This document shows positions 41,659-49,803 of a stretch of 64,000 nucleotides of DNA, piece after piece. The notes under the pieces are model-generated. The model searched no databases. It worked only from the letters and a program-made list of their open reading frames with translations, and had not been told where the DNA came from. Each line of letters opens with the position of its first letter. The stretch's first letter is position 1. The stretch covers positions 1,860,001-1,924,000 of the forward strand of contig NZ_CABDUX010000001.1 in the NCBI RefSeq assembly GCF_901411515.1, written 5' to 3'. The position numbers and the translations under genes were made by a program. This stretch comes from Raoultibacter phocaeensis (GTDB taxonomy: Bacteria > Actinomycetota > Coriobacteriia > Coriobacteriales > Eggerthellaceae).

Positions 41659-41898
41659 CTAGATGCTGTTGAAGAAGACGACGATCGAAATGCCCATGAG
41701 CATGAACGTCGTGCAGCACAACAGGGTGATCTTGCATTCGGCTGTTGCGAGCATGCCAAGATCGGGATGCTCGGTTCTACAACGAATGAATTTGATCGCC
41801 ATCGCGGATACCGAACCGATAATCGCGACGTAGCCGACTGCGTGACAGAATGGCAGGAGAGCACCCGAAAGCTCGGAAAGAGATGTACCTTCGAACAA
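41659..41898 (-). CDS. Small two-span membrane protein facing the radical SAM gene
   Basis: A 79-residue protein with TTG start at 41898, supported by TAAGGAGG directly upstream on the minus strand. Two hydrophobic spans (about 11-36, GALLPFCHAVGYVAIIGSVSAMAIKF, and 56-78, ITLLCCTTFMLMGISIVVFFNSI) flank a short polar loop. It holds five cysteines, two adjacent in the second span. No family recognised. It is divergent from the radical SAM/SPASM maturase across 193 bases. It could be a partner, a modified substrate or an unrelated membrane peptide. Confidence 0.7.
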   Translation of the reverse strand: MFEGTSLSELSGALLPFCHAVGYVAIIGSVSAMAIKFIRCRTEHPDLGMLATAECKITLLCCTTFMLMGISIVVFFNSI

Positions 41899-42091
41899 CG
41901 GGCCTCCTTATTCCTTACCTGTTCCATCGCATATGCAAAAGACTACGCAAAACGATTATGCTTACGAATTTATCATAAAACGTTAAAAATAGTAGTAGGA
42001 ATTTCTAATCTCTCGTACATAATGGATCTCATCATATAAACGGCACGAGTTGCCGTGAGGCGCAGCAAGCGGGTCAAGAAACGGAGAACGG

Positions 42092-43348
42092 ATGAAATTC
42101 GGCAATCAGATCGTCATGTTTGATTTCAAAGGAATCCCGATGGTCGGAAATCTTAACACCGGCTATGCCATCGGACTTACACCTGAGGGGAAGGGCATTT
42201 GTACCCGGCTTATGCATGAAGACGTGCCTCCCTCCAAGATCGCTGCCGTCGACGAGGCTCTGTTCCAGCATCTCGGTCTTGGCGGATTCTTCGGCTACAA
42301 GAAACCCGACGATATGCTCAAGTCGGCGTACGTGCACGTAACGCAGCGATGCAACCTGCAATGCGTCGGATGCTATTCGCTCGATGACGATCGCAATTCT
42401 TTGGCGGATGCACCCACTGAAAAGATCAACCATGCGATCGCCCAGCTTGCATCGGCGGGGGTCGAGCAGATCGTCATATCGGGCGGCGAGCCGTTCCTCC
42501 GCGACGACCTTGCCTCCATCGTTGCCTTTGCGAAGATAGAATGCAGCATAGCTTCGGTCGTCGTTCTTTCGAACGGGGTGGGCCTTGATGCAAGGCAGCT
42601 CAAACGAGTCGCTCCTTTCGTCGATCGCGTATCCATATCGTTCGACGGCTGCTCGGCAGCCTCGCCCGCCTATATTCGCGGCAAGCAGCGTTTCGCCGAA
42701 CTGGTACGGGCGGTCGAGGCGGTCAAGGGTGCGAACATCCCACCCCATATGATCGCGACCATCCACGCTAAGAACGTCGATGACATCGCAGAGTACCTTA
42801 CGCTAGCCGATGAGCTCGGTGCGACGCTCACGTTCAGCCTATTGTCATGCCCGTGCGACGATGAAGTCTTGCGCGGGCTCATACCCGATGATGCCGAGCT
42901 GGAAAAACTTGGCCGCGCCATGCTCACGCTCGGCAAGGGCAGAGGTCCCCTTGCGGTTGCCGATTCGCCGGTTGGGGCGAGCCTGACGGTGAAGCGCGTG
43001 TGCGGAGCCGGGGTGAAGACGGTGAGCGTTGCGGCGGACGGCACGGTGTATCCATGCCATATGCTGCATCGTGCTGAACTTGCGATGGGCAACCTGTTTA
43101 CCGACGTCATCCACAGCGTTTTGTCGGGCGAGGTCGCTCAGGGCTTCAGCGCCTTGGGAACCGAGTCGTTTGAGCGGTGCTCCGCATGCGAGTACGAGCG
43201 TTTGTGCGGGGGCGGATGTCGCGCCCGGTCCCTGTTCGCTTCGGGAGACCTTACCTCCTTCGATCCGTATTGTGCAATGATGCAGGAGTTCTTCGGCGGC
43301 TACGGCGACATGCTCAAGAACGCTGCTACGATACGGGGCTCCCGGTAG
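42092..43348 (+). CDS. Radical SAM/SPASM protein with N-terminal PqqD-like domain (peptide maturase type)
   Basis: A 418-residue iron-sulphur enzyme. Residues ~1-70 (MKFGNQIVMFDFKGIPMVGNLNTGYAIGLTPEGKGICTRLM) look like a PqqD/RiPP-recognition winged helix. The radical SAM cluster motif is CNLQCVGC (C87, C91, C94), with GGEP at 131-134. The SPASM domain is complete: C304, C322, C363, C366, C372, C376, C394, giving two auxiliary clusters. This layout is used by maturases that crosslink or modify ribosomal peptides. ACGGAGAACGG precedes ATG 42092. The substrate is not obvious: no classic Cys-rich precursor lies downstream, and the only small gene nearby is the divergent 79-residue membrane protein. 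Confidence 0.88.
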   Translation: MKFGNQIVMFDFKGIPMVGNLNTGYAIGLTPEGKGICTRLMHEDVPPSKIAAVDEALFQHLGLGGFFGYKKPDDMLKSAYVHVTQRCNLQCVGCYSLDDDRNSLADAPTEKINHAIAQLASAGVEQIVISGGEPFLRDDLASIVAFAKIECSIASVVVLSNGVGLDARQLKRVAPFVDRVSISFDGCSAASPAYIRGKQRFAELVRAVEAVKGANIPPHMIATIHAKNVDDIAEYLTLADELGATLTFSLLSCPCDDEVLRGLIPDDAELEKLGRAMLTLGKGRGPLAVADSPVGASLTVKRVCGAGVKTVSVAADGTVYPCHMLHRAELAMGNLFTDVIHSVLSGEVAQGFSALGTESFERCSACEYERLCGGGCRARSLFASGDLTSFDPYCAMMQEFFGGYGDMLKNAATIRGSR

Positions 43349-43524
43349 ACGCATGCTTGAGCCTAAAACCGTCGGATGGGTGCAGAAGACCGATCTGGAA
43401 CGCGATTTGAGCCTTTGAATCCAAGGGTCGTTTCCTTGTCTTGCGTTATTCTATGAGCGCGGTACTATGACATATGTCTGTACCTCACCAGATTTCGAGA
43501 AGAGGACATGGCGTCAACGGTGGC

Positions 43525-43558
43525 TTGACAAGAGGTAGAATGGTAACCGTTCTATGAT
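43525..43558 (+). promoter_or_regulatory. Promoter with palindrome between -35 and -10
   Basis: TTGACA (43525-43530) and TATGAT (43553-43558) are 22 bases apart, too far for ordinary use, and the spacer contains the near-palindrome GAATGGTAACCGTTC (43538-43552). It lies upstream of the small Xre gene and may bind its product. Confidence 0.4.
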
Positions 43559-43626
43559 ATATGCGAGTAGCAACATTTCAGATCCGCTAAACCCGAAGAG
43601 CTTGCACACAGGAAGTTGAATAGGAA

Positions 43627-43926
43627 ATGCCAATCATCCTCAGACTGGACCGTATCATGGCCGACCGGAAGATGTCTCTTAACGAGCTATCCGACCGAGT
43701 GGGTATCTCGAACGTGAATATGTCCCGCATCAAGACGGGGAAAATAAAGGCGATTCGGTTCTCGACGCTCGAGATGATCTGCCAGACGCTTAACTGTCAA
43801 CCAGGGGACCTTCTCGAATACGCCCCCCGTGTCGATGCCGGTTCCGTTGCCGTTTCCGACGATGCCGATGAGGTGCTCGAAAAGAAATCGGAGAAAACGG
43901 ATACGACGCACGAAGATACCGAATAG
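43627..43926 (+). CDS. Small Xre-family regulator (YozG/COG3655 type)
   Basis: A 99-residue DNA-binding protein. Residues 1-67 form the compact helix-turn-helix typical of this group (MPIILRLDRIMADRKMSLNELSDRVGISNVNMSRIKTGKIKAIRFSTLEMICQTLNCQPGDLLEY), followed by a 32-residue acidic, Lys/Asp/Thr-rich tail. ATG 43627 has a close AGGAA. The family commonly partners a membrane protein encoded next to it, and here a Pr6Pr-like membrane gene follows at 44015. Confidence 0.85.
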   Translation: MPIILRLDRIMADRKMSLNELSDRVGISNVNMSRIKTGKIKAIRFSTLEMICQTLNCQPGDLLEYAPRVDAGSVAVSDDADEVLEKKSEKTDTTHEDTE

Positions 43927-44014
43927 ATTACAGATTGCGGCGCAGCCGCATTGCGCGTGCGGTATCCCGTTACAGTACGTACGAAACCGAACGTGCAGGC
44001 GGAAGGCAATCATC

Positions 44015-44719
44015 ATGTGCATCAAAAACAGATATCTCTCGTGTATCTGGAAGACCGCGATCGTGCTCATTGGGGCATGGGGCGTGCTCCTCAACCTTGG
44101 CTTTCCCGAAGGCCCTCTGAGTCTCCATCCGCTTCTGTATTACACGATCCAGAGCAATCTGTTCGTTATCGCCTATTTTGCCTTCGCGGCCGCTGCCTGC
44201 GCGCGCGAAATCAGATTCAGCGGATCGAGGGGGACGGTGAACTATTCCCCGGCGATCAAAGGGGCGGTTTCCATGGGCATCGTCGTCACGCTTTTGATCT
44301 ACTGGTTCGTGCTCGTGGGGGCCGACTTCGCCATGATCCCGAACGGCACTGCGGCATCGAATCTCACGGTACACTTAATCGTGCCCGTGATGGTCGTGGC
44401 GGATTGGGCGCTGTTCGATGAGAAGGGCTGCATCCGCGTCGCCGATCCCGTCAGATGGCTTGCGCTCCCGGCTTACTACCTTGTATTCGCGTTGGTTGCT
44501 GCGCAGCTGGGTGCCGTGTACCGGGCCGGCGCGCGGTATCCGTATTTCTTCATCGACGCCGATCTGATCGGCTGGACGGGCGTGGTCGTAAACGTGGTGC
44601 TCGTGGCAGCCGCGTTTCTCGTCCTGGGCTACCTTGTGTTCGCGCTCGATCGAGCGCTCGGACGCATGCCTTCGTCCCGAAGGGGCCCCTTGGGCGAAGC
44701 GGAATCGCTGCGGCTGTAA
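44015..44719 (+). CDS. Pr6Pr-like membrane protein
   Basis: A 234-residue protein with about six membrane spans. The early pattern LGFPEGPLSLHPLLYYTIQSNLFVIAYFAFAA, with its YYTxQSN motif, matches Pr6Pr / FAR-17a-like membrane proteins of unknown function. GGAAGG lies 8 bases before ATG 44015. The last ~30 codons overlap the converging LysR gene by 91 bases. It is probably regulated by the Xre protein upstream. Confidence 0.75.
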   Translation: MCIKNRYLSCIWKTAIVLIGAWGVLLNLGFPEGPLSLHPLLYYTIQSNLFVIAYFAFAAAACAREIRFSGSRGTVNYSPAIKGAVSMGIVVTLLIYWFVLVGADFAMIPNGTAASNLTVHLIVPVMVVADWALFDEKGCIRVADPVRWLALPAYYLVFALVAAQLGAVYRAGARYPYFFIDADLIGWTGVVVNVVLVAAAFLVLGYLVFALDRALGRMPSSRRGPLGEAESLRL

Positions 44720-45591
44720 GCATCGCCCACCCACGCTTGCGTGCATGCAACGAACGCTTTCGTGGCGGTCGAGGCGTTTTCGAAGGATCGAACGGCGATG
44801 GCGAGTTCGCGGCTCGTCGGCACTTCGGGATGTTTGCATACGACGTCGAACAAAGGCTCACGCAGGATCAATTCGGGAAACACGCAGTAGCCGAGTCCTT
44901 CGGCGACCATGGCCAGCGCCGCGTAGTCGTTATCGATGGAATATGCGATATGCGGCTCGACGCCGTTCACGCGATACACCTCGTCCATCTCGGTATACAC
45001 GCCGTTATCGATTTTGATGCATGGATACGTTGCCATCGCTTCTTTCGAGAAGAATGCGGCATTCGCTTCGGGATGGTCTTCGGGAAGCACGATGAGCATG
45101 GGATCGTGGCGCAGCGACACCGTGGCGAGCTCGCGTGCGACGGGCAGGGCGAAAAACCCGCAATCGGCATCGCCCGACCAGACCATGTCCTCAACCTCGC
45201 TTTGATTGTCGTTGCTGATGAACTCGAGGTTTATGGCGGGGTGGATTTCCTGAAACCGTTTGGCGATACCGGGAAGCCAGTGTATGGAGGTGCTGGTGAA
45301 TGTTGCGATGCGCACCGACCCGCCTTCAAGGTGCTTGAGCTCGTCGAGCCGTGATGCGAGCTGGCGCTCGCTTGTTCGAACGCCGTGCACCCACGGAAGC
45401 AGCGCCTCGCCTTCGGCGGTGAGCCTGGTTCCCCCGTATTCGCGTACGAACAGCGGCAAGCCGAACTCCTTTTCGAGCGCATTGATCATGTAGCTGATGC
45501 CCGCCTGGGTGTAACCGAGCTCCTCTGCAGCGCGTTTGAAGCTCCCTGCTTCGGCAACCTTGATGAACGCTTCGTATTTCTGGTCTTTCAC
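44629..45591 (-). CDS. LysR-family transcriptional regulator
   Basis: A 320-residue regulator. The N-terminal winged helix is canonical (KDQKYEAFIKVAEAGSFKRAAEELGYTQAGISYMINALEKEFGLPLFVREYGGTRLTAEGEALL), then a periplasmic-binding-protein-like effector domain (about 90-295). The tail of ~30 residues (YSRSDSASPKGPLRDEGMRPSARSSANTR) is unusual: it is encoded by the antisense of the converging membrane gene and may be a run-through extension. GTG 45591 with AGGAGGCAC upstream is preferred to starts inside the hexanucleotide repeat. It is divergent from an EamA exporter, its likely target. Confidence 0.9.
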   Translation of the reverse strand: MKDQKYEAFIKVAEAGSFKRAAEELGYTQAGISYMINALEKEFGLPLFVREYGGTRLTAEGEALLPWVHGVRTSERQLASRLDELKHLEGGSVRIATFTSTSIHWLPGIAKRFQEIHPAINLEFISNDNQSEVEDMVWSGDADCGFFALPVARELATVSLRHDPMLIVLPEDHPEANAAFFSKEAMATYPCIKIDNGVYTEMDEVYRVNGVEPHIAYSIDNDYAALAMVAEGLGYCVFPELILREPLFDVVCKHPEVPTSRELAIAVRSFENASTATKAFVACTQAWVGDAYSRSDSASPKGPLRDEGMRPSARSSANTR

Positions 45592-45605
45592 CGTGCCTCC
45601 TGTAT

Positions 45606-45656
45606 GCTGTCGCTGTCGCTGCCGCTGCCGCTGCCGCACTCGAGCGCGGCAGCGGC
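45606..45656. repeat. Hexanucleotide tandem repeat and hairpin in a divergent promoter
   Basis: Five GCTGYC units (45606-45635: two GCTGTC, three GCTGCC) run into a perfect 11-bp inverted repeat GCCGCTGCCGC (45627-45637) / GCGGCAGCGGC (45646-45656). It lies between LysR and EamA, close to both starts. Confidence 0.8.
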
Positions 45657-45769
45657 TCGTGGGCGTCTCGGTGAACAAGAAACTCTTTACTTTCACCTTA
45701 GAAAATCTCGTTTTACTTATATCGAGTCCAACAGTACCATGATTGCCGGTGATTGGAAAGGATGGGGTC

Positions 45770-46726
45770 GTGAAATCGACGCGGTGGACATACGTATGGT
45801 GCGTGGTGGCGCAAACGGTGATATTCGGATTCGGAAATGCCGTGACGAAGCTCGCCTACGACAGCATAACGCCCTTTTGGTGCCTTGCCCTGCGCTTCGG
45901 ACTCGCCCTTGTGGTGTTCGGACTGTTTTTCGGCCGTCGCGTGGTGGCACAGTTGCGCACGGCGAAGCTCGTCGATTGGCTCCCTGCTGCACTTTGCATG
46001 GCGGCGTCCTATATTTCGTGCAACGTCGCCCTCGCGCTTACGAGTGCGACTAACGTAGGCTTTCTTGTGGCGCTCCCGATCGTGTTCACTCCGATCGTAG
46101 CTGCGCTCGTGCTCAAGCGTCCGTATAGGATCGTGCATCTTCCGTTTCAGGCCCTTGCGGTATTCGGCCTGTATCTTCTGTGCTGCAACGGCGGGGCCTT
46201 CGCCTTCGGATGGGGAGAGGTGCTGGCCCTCGTCGCTGCCGCATCGCTCGCCGGAGCGCTCGTGTTCGGCGAGCGGGGCTTGAAGAACCTCGATGTGGCA
46301 ACGGTTTCGGCTACTCAGATAGGCGTGACGTTCGTGCTGTCTGTTGCGGGGGCGCTTGTATTCGAACCGGTGGTCGATGTCGCGGCAGTTCAGCCCACTG
46401 CATGGGCCGTGATCGCGTTTCTGGCGCTTTTGAGCACCTGCGTGACCTTCGCCTTGCAAAACGCGGCGCTCACCCGCTTGTCATCGACGATGGTTTCGAT
46501 GCTGCTGTGCGGTGAACCGCTGTTCACGGCTGCGTTCTCGTGGATCGTGCTCGGCGAGGTGCTTACCGGTATTGGCTTTGCAGGTGCGGCGCTCATCGTG
46601 GTGTGCGTTCTTGTCGAAACGTACCTCGACGGACGTCCGCCGCGCCGGGCGCAAACGCTTTCCCCGTCGGCATCGTCGCCTTCTGCGCTGGCTCGAGCCG
46701 CTCGCGCCGAAGATGGCGGATACTAG
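45770..46726 (+). CDS. EamA/DMT-family transporter
   Basis: A 318-residue ten-span transporter of the drug/metabolite superfamily with two EamA repeats (first TVIFGFGNAVTKLAYDSITPFWCLALRFGLAL; second LVAAASLAGALVFGERGLKNLDVATVSATQ... ending LSSTMVSMLLCGEPLFTAAFSWIVLGEVLTGIGFAGAALIV). Such proteins export amino acids, nucleosides or metabolites. GTG 45770 with GAAAGGA upstream is preferred to TTG 45743. It is divergent from LysR, which probably induces it. Confidence 0.87.
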   Translation: MKSTRWTYVWCVVAQTVIFGFGNAVTKLAYDSITPFWCLALRFGLALVVFGLFFGRRVVAQLRTAKLVDWLPAALCMAASYISCNVALALTSATNVGFLVALPIVFTPIVAALVLKRPYRIVHLPFQALAVFGLYLLCCNGGAFAFGWGEVLALVAAASLAGALVFGERGLKNLDVATVSATQIGVTFVLSVAGALVFEPVVDVAAVQPTAWAVIAFLALLSTCVTFALQNAALTRLSSTMVSMLLCGEPLFTAAFSWIVLGEVLTGIGFAGAALIVVCVLVETYLDGRPPRRAQTLSPSASSPSALARAARAEDGGY

Positions 46727-46781
46727 GCGGGCACCCTATCCTGCATGGTGATCCTGCGTCTTTCGGCCCGGAACGCGGGTG

Positions 46782-48041
46782 CTAGGCGAAGATGCCTGTC
46801 CAGGTGCCGTTTTCGAACACAGGCACGATCGTACCGTCGTTTTTGATGCCCTCGATGGACAGGTCGTCGGTTCCGATCATGAAATCCACGTGCGTCGCGC
46901 TCTTGTTCACGCCCGCCTGCAAAAGCTCGTCGGCATCTTTGTCGGTTCCGCCTTCGTAGCAGTCGGGAAACCCCTGGCCGAGTGCAAGATGGCACGAGGC
47001 GTTTTCGTCGTAGAGCGTGTTGTAGAACAGAATGCCTGAGTTGCGGATGGGCGAATCGAACGGCACCAGTGCGACTTCGCCGAGCCTGCACGAGTTCTCG
47101 TCGGTCTCGATGATCGATTTCAGCGTGTCGTAACCCTCTTCTGCCTCGAAGGATACCGCCTTGCCGTTCTCGAACGTGATGCTGAAGCGGTCGATGAGCG
47201 TGCCGTTGTGTATGAGCGGCAGCGCAGATACCACGGTGCCTTCGGCCCGCAGGCGGTGGGGTGTGGTGAATACCTCTTCGGTGGGGATGTTGGGGAAGAA
47301 CTGCGTGCCGCTTGTTGTGGTGTCGCCCCCGCCGTTCCAAAGATGCTTCTCAGGCAGGCCCACGGTGAAATCGGTTCCCCGCGCGGTGCGGTAGCGCAGC
47401 GCATCGAAGCGTTGCTCGTTCAGAAGACGGGTGCGTGCGGCGAAGCTTGCGCGGTGCGCCTCCCACGCTGCGATCGGATCGTTTTCATGTACGCGGGCGG
47501 TGGTGAAGATGGCGTCCCAGAGCTTCTCGACTGCTTCGGCTTCGGGCATGTCGGGAAATACCTTGCGCGCCCATGCGGGGGAGGCTGCTCCTGCGATGCA
47601 CCAAACGGTGCGGCCGAAATCGAGCGCATCGTAGAATTCCTTGCAGGCTGCATGTGCGGCGCGTGCGTTTGCGACGGCCTTCGCAGGATCGATGCCCGTC
47701 ATGACTTCGGGATCTTCAGAGATGATCGAGAGGACGGCGGCGCCCTCGCGCGCCATCGAGTTGTTGAGCAATGCAGCCCATTCGGGCATGGTCTCGAACA
47801 CTTCGAGAGCGCAGTTGTCGTAGTGCATGCGTGATATCTGCTCGTCGGTGTAGCGAACGGTTACGTGCTTCGCGCCCCGCTCGTACGCTGTGCGCGTGAT
47901 GAGCCGTGCGAATGCGGCGGTATCCACCGACGACGTGAGAAAGAGTTCTTGCCCCGGTTGGAGGTTGCACCCTGCTTCGACGATGAGGCGGGCGTACTTT
48001 TCGAGGTTAACTTCGAGAGCGGTTGCGGGGGATGCGGTCAT
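46782..48041 (-). CDS. M29-family (thermophilic-type) aminopeptidase
   Basis: A 419-residue metallopeptidase. The N-terminal domain (NLEKYARLIVEAGCNLQPGQELFLTSSVDTAAFARLITRTAYERGAKHVTVRYTD) and the C-terminal catalytic region (FFPNIPTEEVFTTPHRLRAEGTVVSALPLIHNGTLIDRFSITFENGKAV... ASCHLALGQGFPD... HVDFMIGT) match M29 aminopeptidases (AmpS/PepS), with the Glu, His and Asp metal ligands conserved. It trims N-terminal residues from peptides. AAGGAG precedes ATG 48041; the long upstream frame is spurious. Confidence 0.92.
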   Translation of the reverse strand: MTASPATALEVNLEKYARLIVEAGCNLQPGQELFLTSSVDTAAFARLITRTAYERGAKHVTVRYTDEQISRMHYDNCALEVFETMPEWAALLNNSMAREGAAVLSIISEDPEVMTGIDPAKAVANARAAHAACKEFYDALDFGRTVWCIAGAASPAWARKVFPDMPEAEAVEKLWDAIFTTARVHENDPIAAWEAHRASFAARTRLLNEQRFDALRYRTARGTDFTVGLPEKHLWNGGGDTTTSGTQFFPNIPTEEVFTTPHRLRAEGTVVSALPLIHNGTLIDRFSITFENGKAVSFEAEEGYDTLKSIIETDENSCRLGEVALVPFDSPIRNSGILFYNTLYDENASCHLALGQGFPDCYEGGTDKDADELLQAGVNKSATHVDFMIGTDDLSIEGIKNDGTIVPVFENGTWTGIFA

Positions 48042-48192
48042 GGTGCTCCTTGCTTTCGTAATGTGATCGTAGATAGTATAGGCGACGGGTCCGCGCTTTG
48101 CTCTCGCGGTCGGTAAGATGTCAGAAGGTCGATGCCTTTCCCGCAAATCGGGGCTTCGCATGTTCGGGATTATGGTGTTCGCAAGCATAGAG

Positions 48193-48358
48193 AACACTCT
48201 GGAAGAGGCTCTAGGGGACGCAAGGAAAAAATCCGTGCCCCAAATATCCTGATCAGATAAGGAAAACGATGCCCGCAACCAATAGTTTCCTAAAATTCCA
48301 ACTGGAATTGGTCGAACAGCCGTGCCCGCAACCGTAAGCTGGGATACGTTAAGATGAA
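48193..48358 (+). promoter_or_regulatory. Structured leader with duplicated GCCCGCAACC motif and palindrome
   Basis: Upstream of the Xre-membrane gene, TGCCCGCAACC occurs at about 48270 and 48324. The first copy sits in the loop of an AGGAAA/TTTCCT stem; a perfect AATTCCA-AC-TGGAATT palindrome (48294-48309) lies between. The second copy reads GGAATTGGTCGAAC then CCCGCAACCGTAAGC, which resembles the core of cobalamin riboswitches, but the 3' B12-box half is not recognisable. Possible degenerate riboswitch or operator array. Confidence 0.4.
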
Positions 48359-48382
48359 GCAATACCGAAGAAAGGGTTGACG

Positions 48383-49654
48383 ATGAACGTGGAGATCGCG
48401 GAGCGCCTCGCAGCACGGCGCAAGGAAGCGGGGCTTTCCCAGGAAGGTCTGGCAGAGAAGCTCGGAGTTTCCCGGCAGGCGGTTTCGAAGTGGGAGCGCT
48501 CGGAATCGTCACCCGATACCGATAACCTCATCGCGCTTGCGAAGCTCTACGGCGTGTCGCTCGACGACCTGCTCTATGTAGACGGCAGCATCGAGGAAGA
48601 TGTGGTATTCGAGCAAATTGACCGAGCAGCCGAACGTGCGGCGGCGAATGCAGCAACCCAAAGCGGACCGGCGCCGTCATCCGGGCAGGTGCCGGGGTCG
48701 GGGATCCCACAAGCCGAAGCGTCATCGGCAAACGCAGCCTCCGAAACGCCTCCTGCGCCCAGCTCGACACCTGTCGAGGACGATACGGCTACTTCGTCGT
48801 CACACGCTTCGGGATGGACAAGCGGCAAAGGGCCCGAGAAGGTGCACATCGGCCTCGACGGTATCCACGTGCTCGATGGAGAGGACTATGTGCACGTGTC
48901 ATGGCGCGACGGCGTCCACGTGAAGGATTCCAAAGACGGTGATGAGGTCCATGTTGGGTGGAACGGCGTTCACGTGAAGGAGGGGTCGAACCATGGCCGC
49001 CGGCACGGCCATCGCGACGAAGGGACGCGTTCGGGCGAGGGCAGCGGCAGAGACTGGTGCGCTGCGGGCGACGACGAGGGCAACACCGTCGCATGGACGG
49101 GCGATGGGGTCGTGATCAACGGCGAGCAGTTCGACAACTGGCACGATGCAAACGAGAAATACGGCCATGGACACGGCGGATCTTGGGGCCGGCCGAGCGG
49201 CTATACCGTCAACGGCGAGTACTTCGACACGCTTGAAGAAGCGCGCGCCCGCTACGGGAGCGAAGTGGGCAAGAGCATTCCCGTTCGCAAGCACTACCGT
49301 ATGGCTGGGTGGCTGAAATTCCCGTACCCGCTCGTCGTCATCATCGTGTACCTGCTGCTCGGGTTTATGGCGAACGAGTGGGGTACGGGCTTGTTCGTGT
49401 TCTTCACGATTCCCGTGTATTACATGATCGGACATGCGGTCGAATCGAAGAAATACGCACACTTCGTCGGCGGCCTGTACCCGATTGCAGTGACGGCGTG
49501 GTTTCTCTGGATGGCGTTCGTGCTGAACCAGCCGCATCCCGCTTGGGTCGCATTTCTCACGATTCCCCTTGTCGAGTGGGCTGTTCATTGGACTTCCCGC
49601 TGGTGGCGTCGCCGCAAGAAAGAAGCCGACGTCATCGAGGTGGAGGCGAAGTAA
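48383..49654 (+). CDS. Membrane-anchored Xre regulator with His-Val repeat domain
   Basis: A 423-residue protein. Residues 1-65 are a Cro/CI helix-turn-helix (IAERLAARRKEAGLSQEGLAEKLGVSRQAVSKWERSESSPDTDNLIALAKLYGVSLDDLL). A Pro/Ser/Ala-rich linker follows. Residues ~152-205 hold three tandem beta-like repeats of the form VH(I/V)xxxG(I/V)HV(L/K)(D/E) separated by acidic turns, then a His-rich stretch, then two copies of an (I/V)NGE(Q/Y)FD...A..(K/R)YG motif. The C-terminus has three membrane spans (about 315-410). GAAAGGG sets ATG 48383. I infer a tethered sensor-regulator, perhaps metal- or polymer-sensing; the function is unknown. Confidence 0.82.
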   Translation: MNVEIAERLAARRKEAGLSQEGLAEKLGVSRQAVSKWERSESSPDTDNLIALAKLYGVSLDDLLYVDGSIEEDVVFEQIDRAAERAAANAATQSGPAPSSGQVPGSGIPQAEASSANAASETPPAPSSTPVEDDTATSSSHASGWTSGKGPEKVHIGLDGIHVLDGEDYVHVSWRDGVHVKDSKDGDEVHVGWNGVHVKEGSNHGRRHGHRDEGTRSGEGSGRDWCAAGDDEGNTVAWTGDGVVINGEQFDNWHDANEKYGHGHGGSWGRPSGYTVNGEYFDTLEEARARYGSEVGKSIPVRKHYRMAGWLKFPYPLVVIIVYLLLGFMANEWGTGLFVFFTIPVYYMIGHAVESKKYAHFVGGLYPIAVTAWFLWMAFVLNQPHPAWVAFLTIPLVEWAVHWTSRWWRRRKKEADVIEVEAK

Positions 49655-49680
49655 GACGACCAGAACAAGTTGTTCAAGGG

Positions 49681-49713
49681 CCCCGGGTGCAGGTTACAGG
49701 TCAGCACCCGGGG
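49681..49713 (+). terminator. Intrinsic terminator
   Basis: Stem CCCCGGGTGC (49681-49690) / GCACCCGGGG (49704-49713), 13-base loop, followed by TCTTTGTCTT. It lies 26 bases past the Xre-membrane gene. Confidence 0.85.
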
Positions 49714-49766
49714 TCTTTGTCTTGTCGCAGCGGCTCGCTCCGATCAAGGCCGAACGTGAATGTACT

Positions 49767-49780
49767 AGTTCTTTATGACA
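49767..49780 (+). promoter_or_regulatory. Motif AGTTCTTTATGACA upstream of the NrfD gene
   Basis: A close match (AGTTTCTTATGGCA) recurs at 50729-50742 in front of the adjacent gntR gene. TACAAT at 49788-49793 could be the -10 of the NrfD gene, so the motif would cover its -35 zone. It is a candidate site for the GntR protein. Confidence 0.4.
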
Positions 49781-49803
49781 AAGATGGTACAATGGGCGGC
49801 GGT

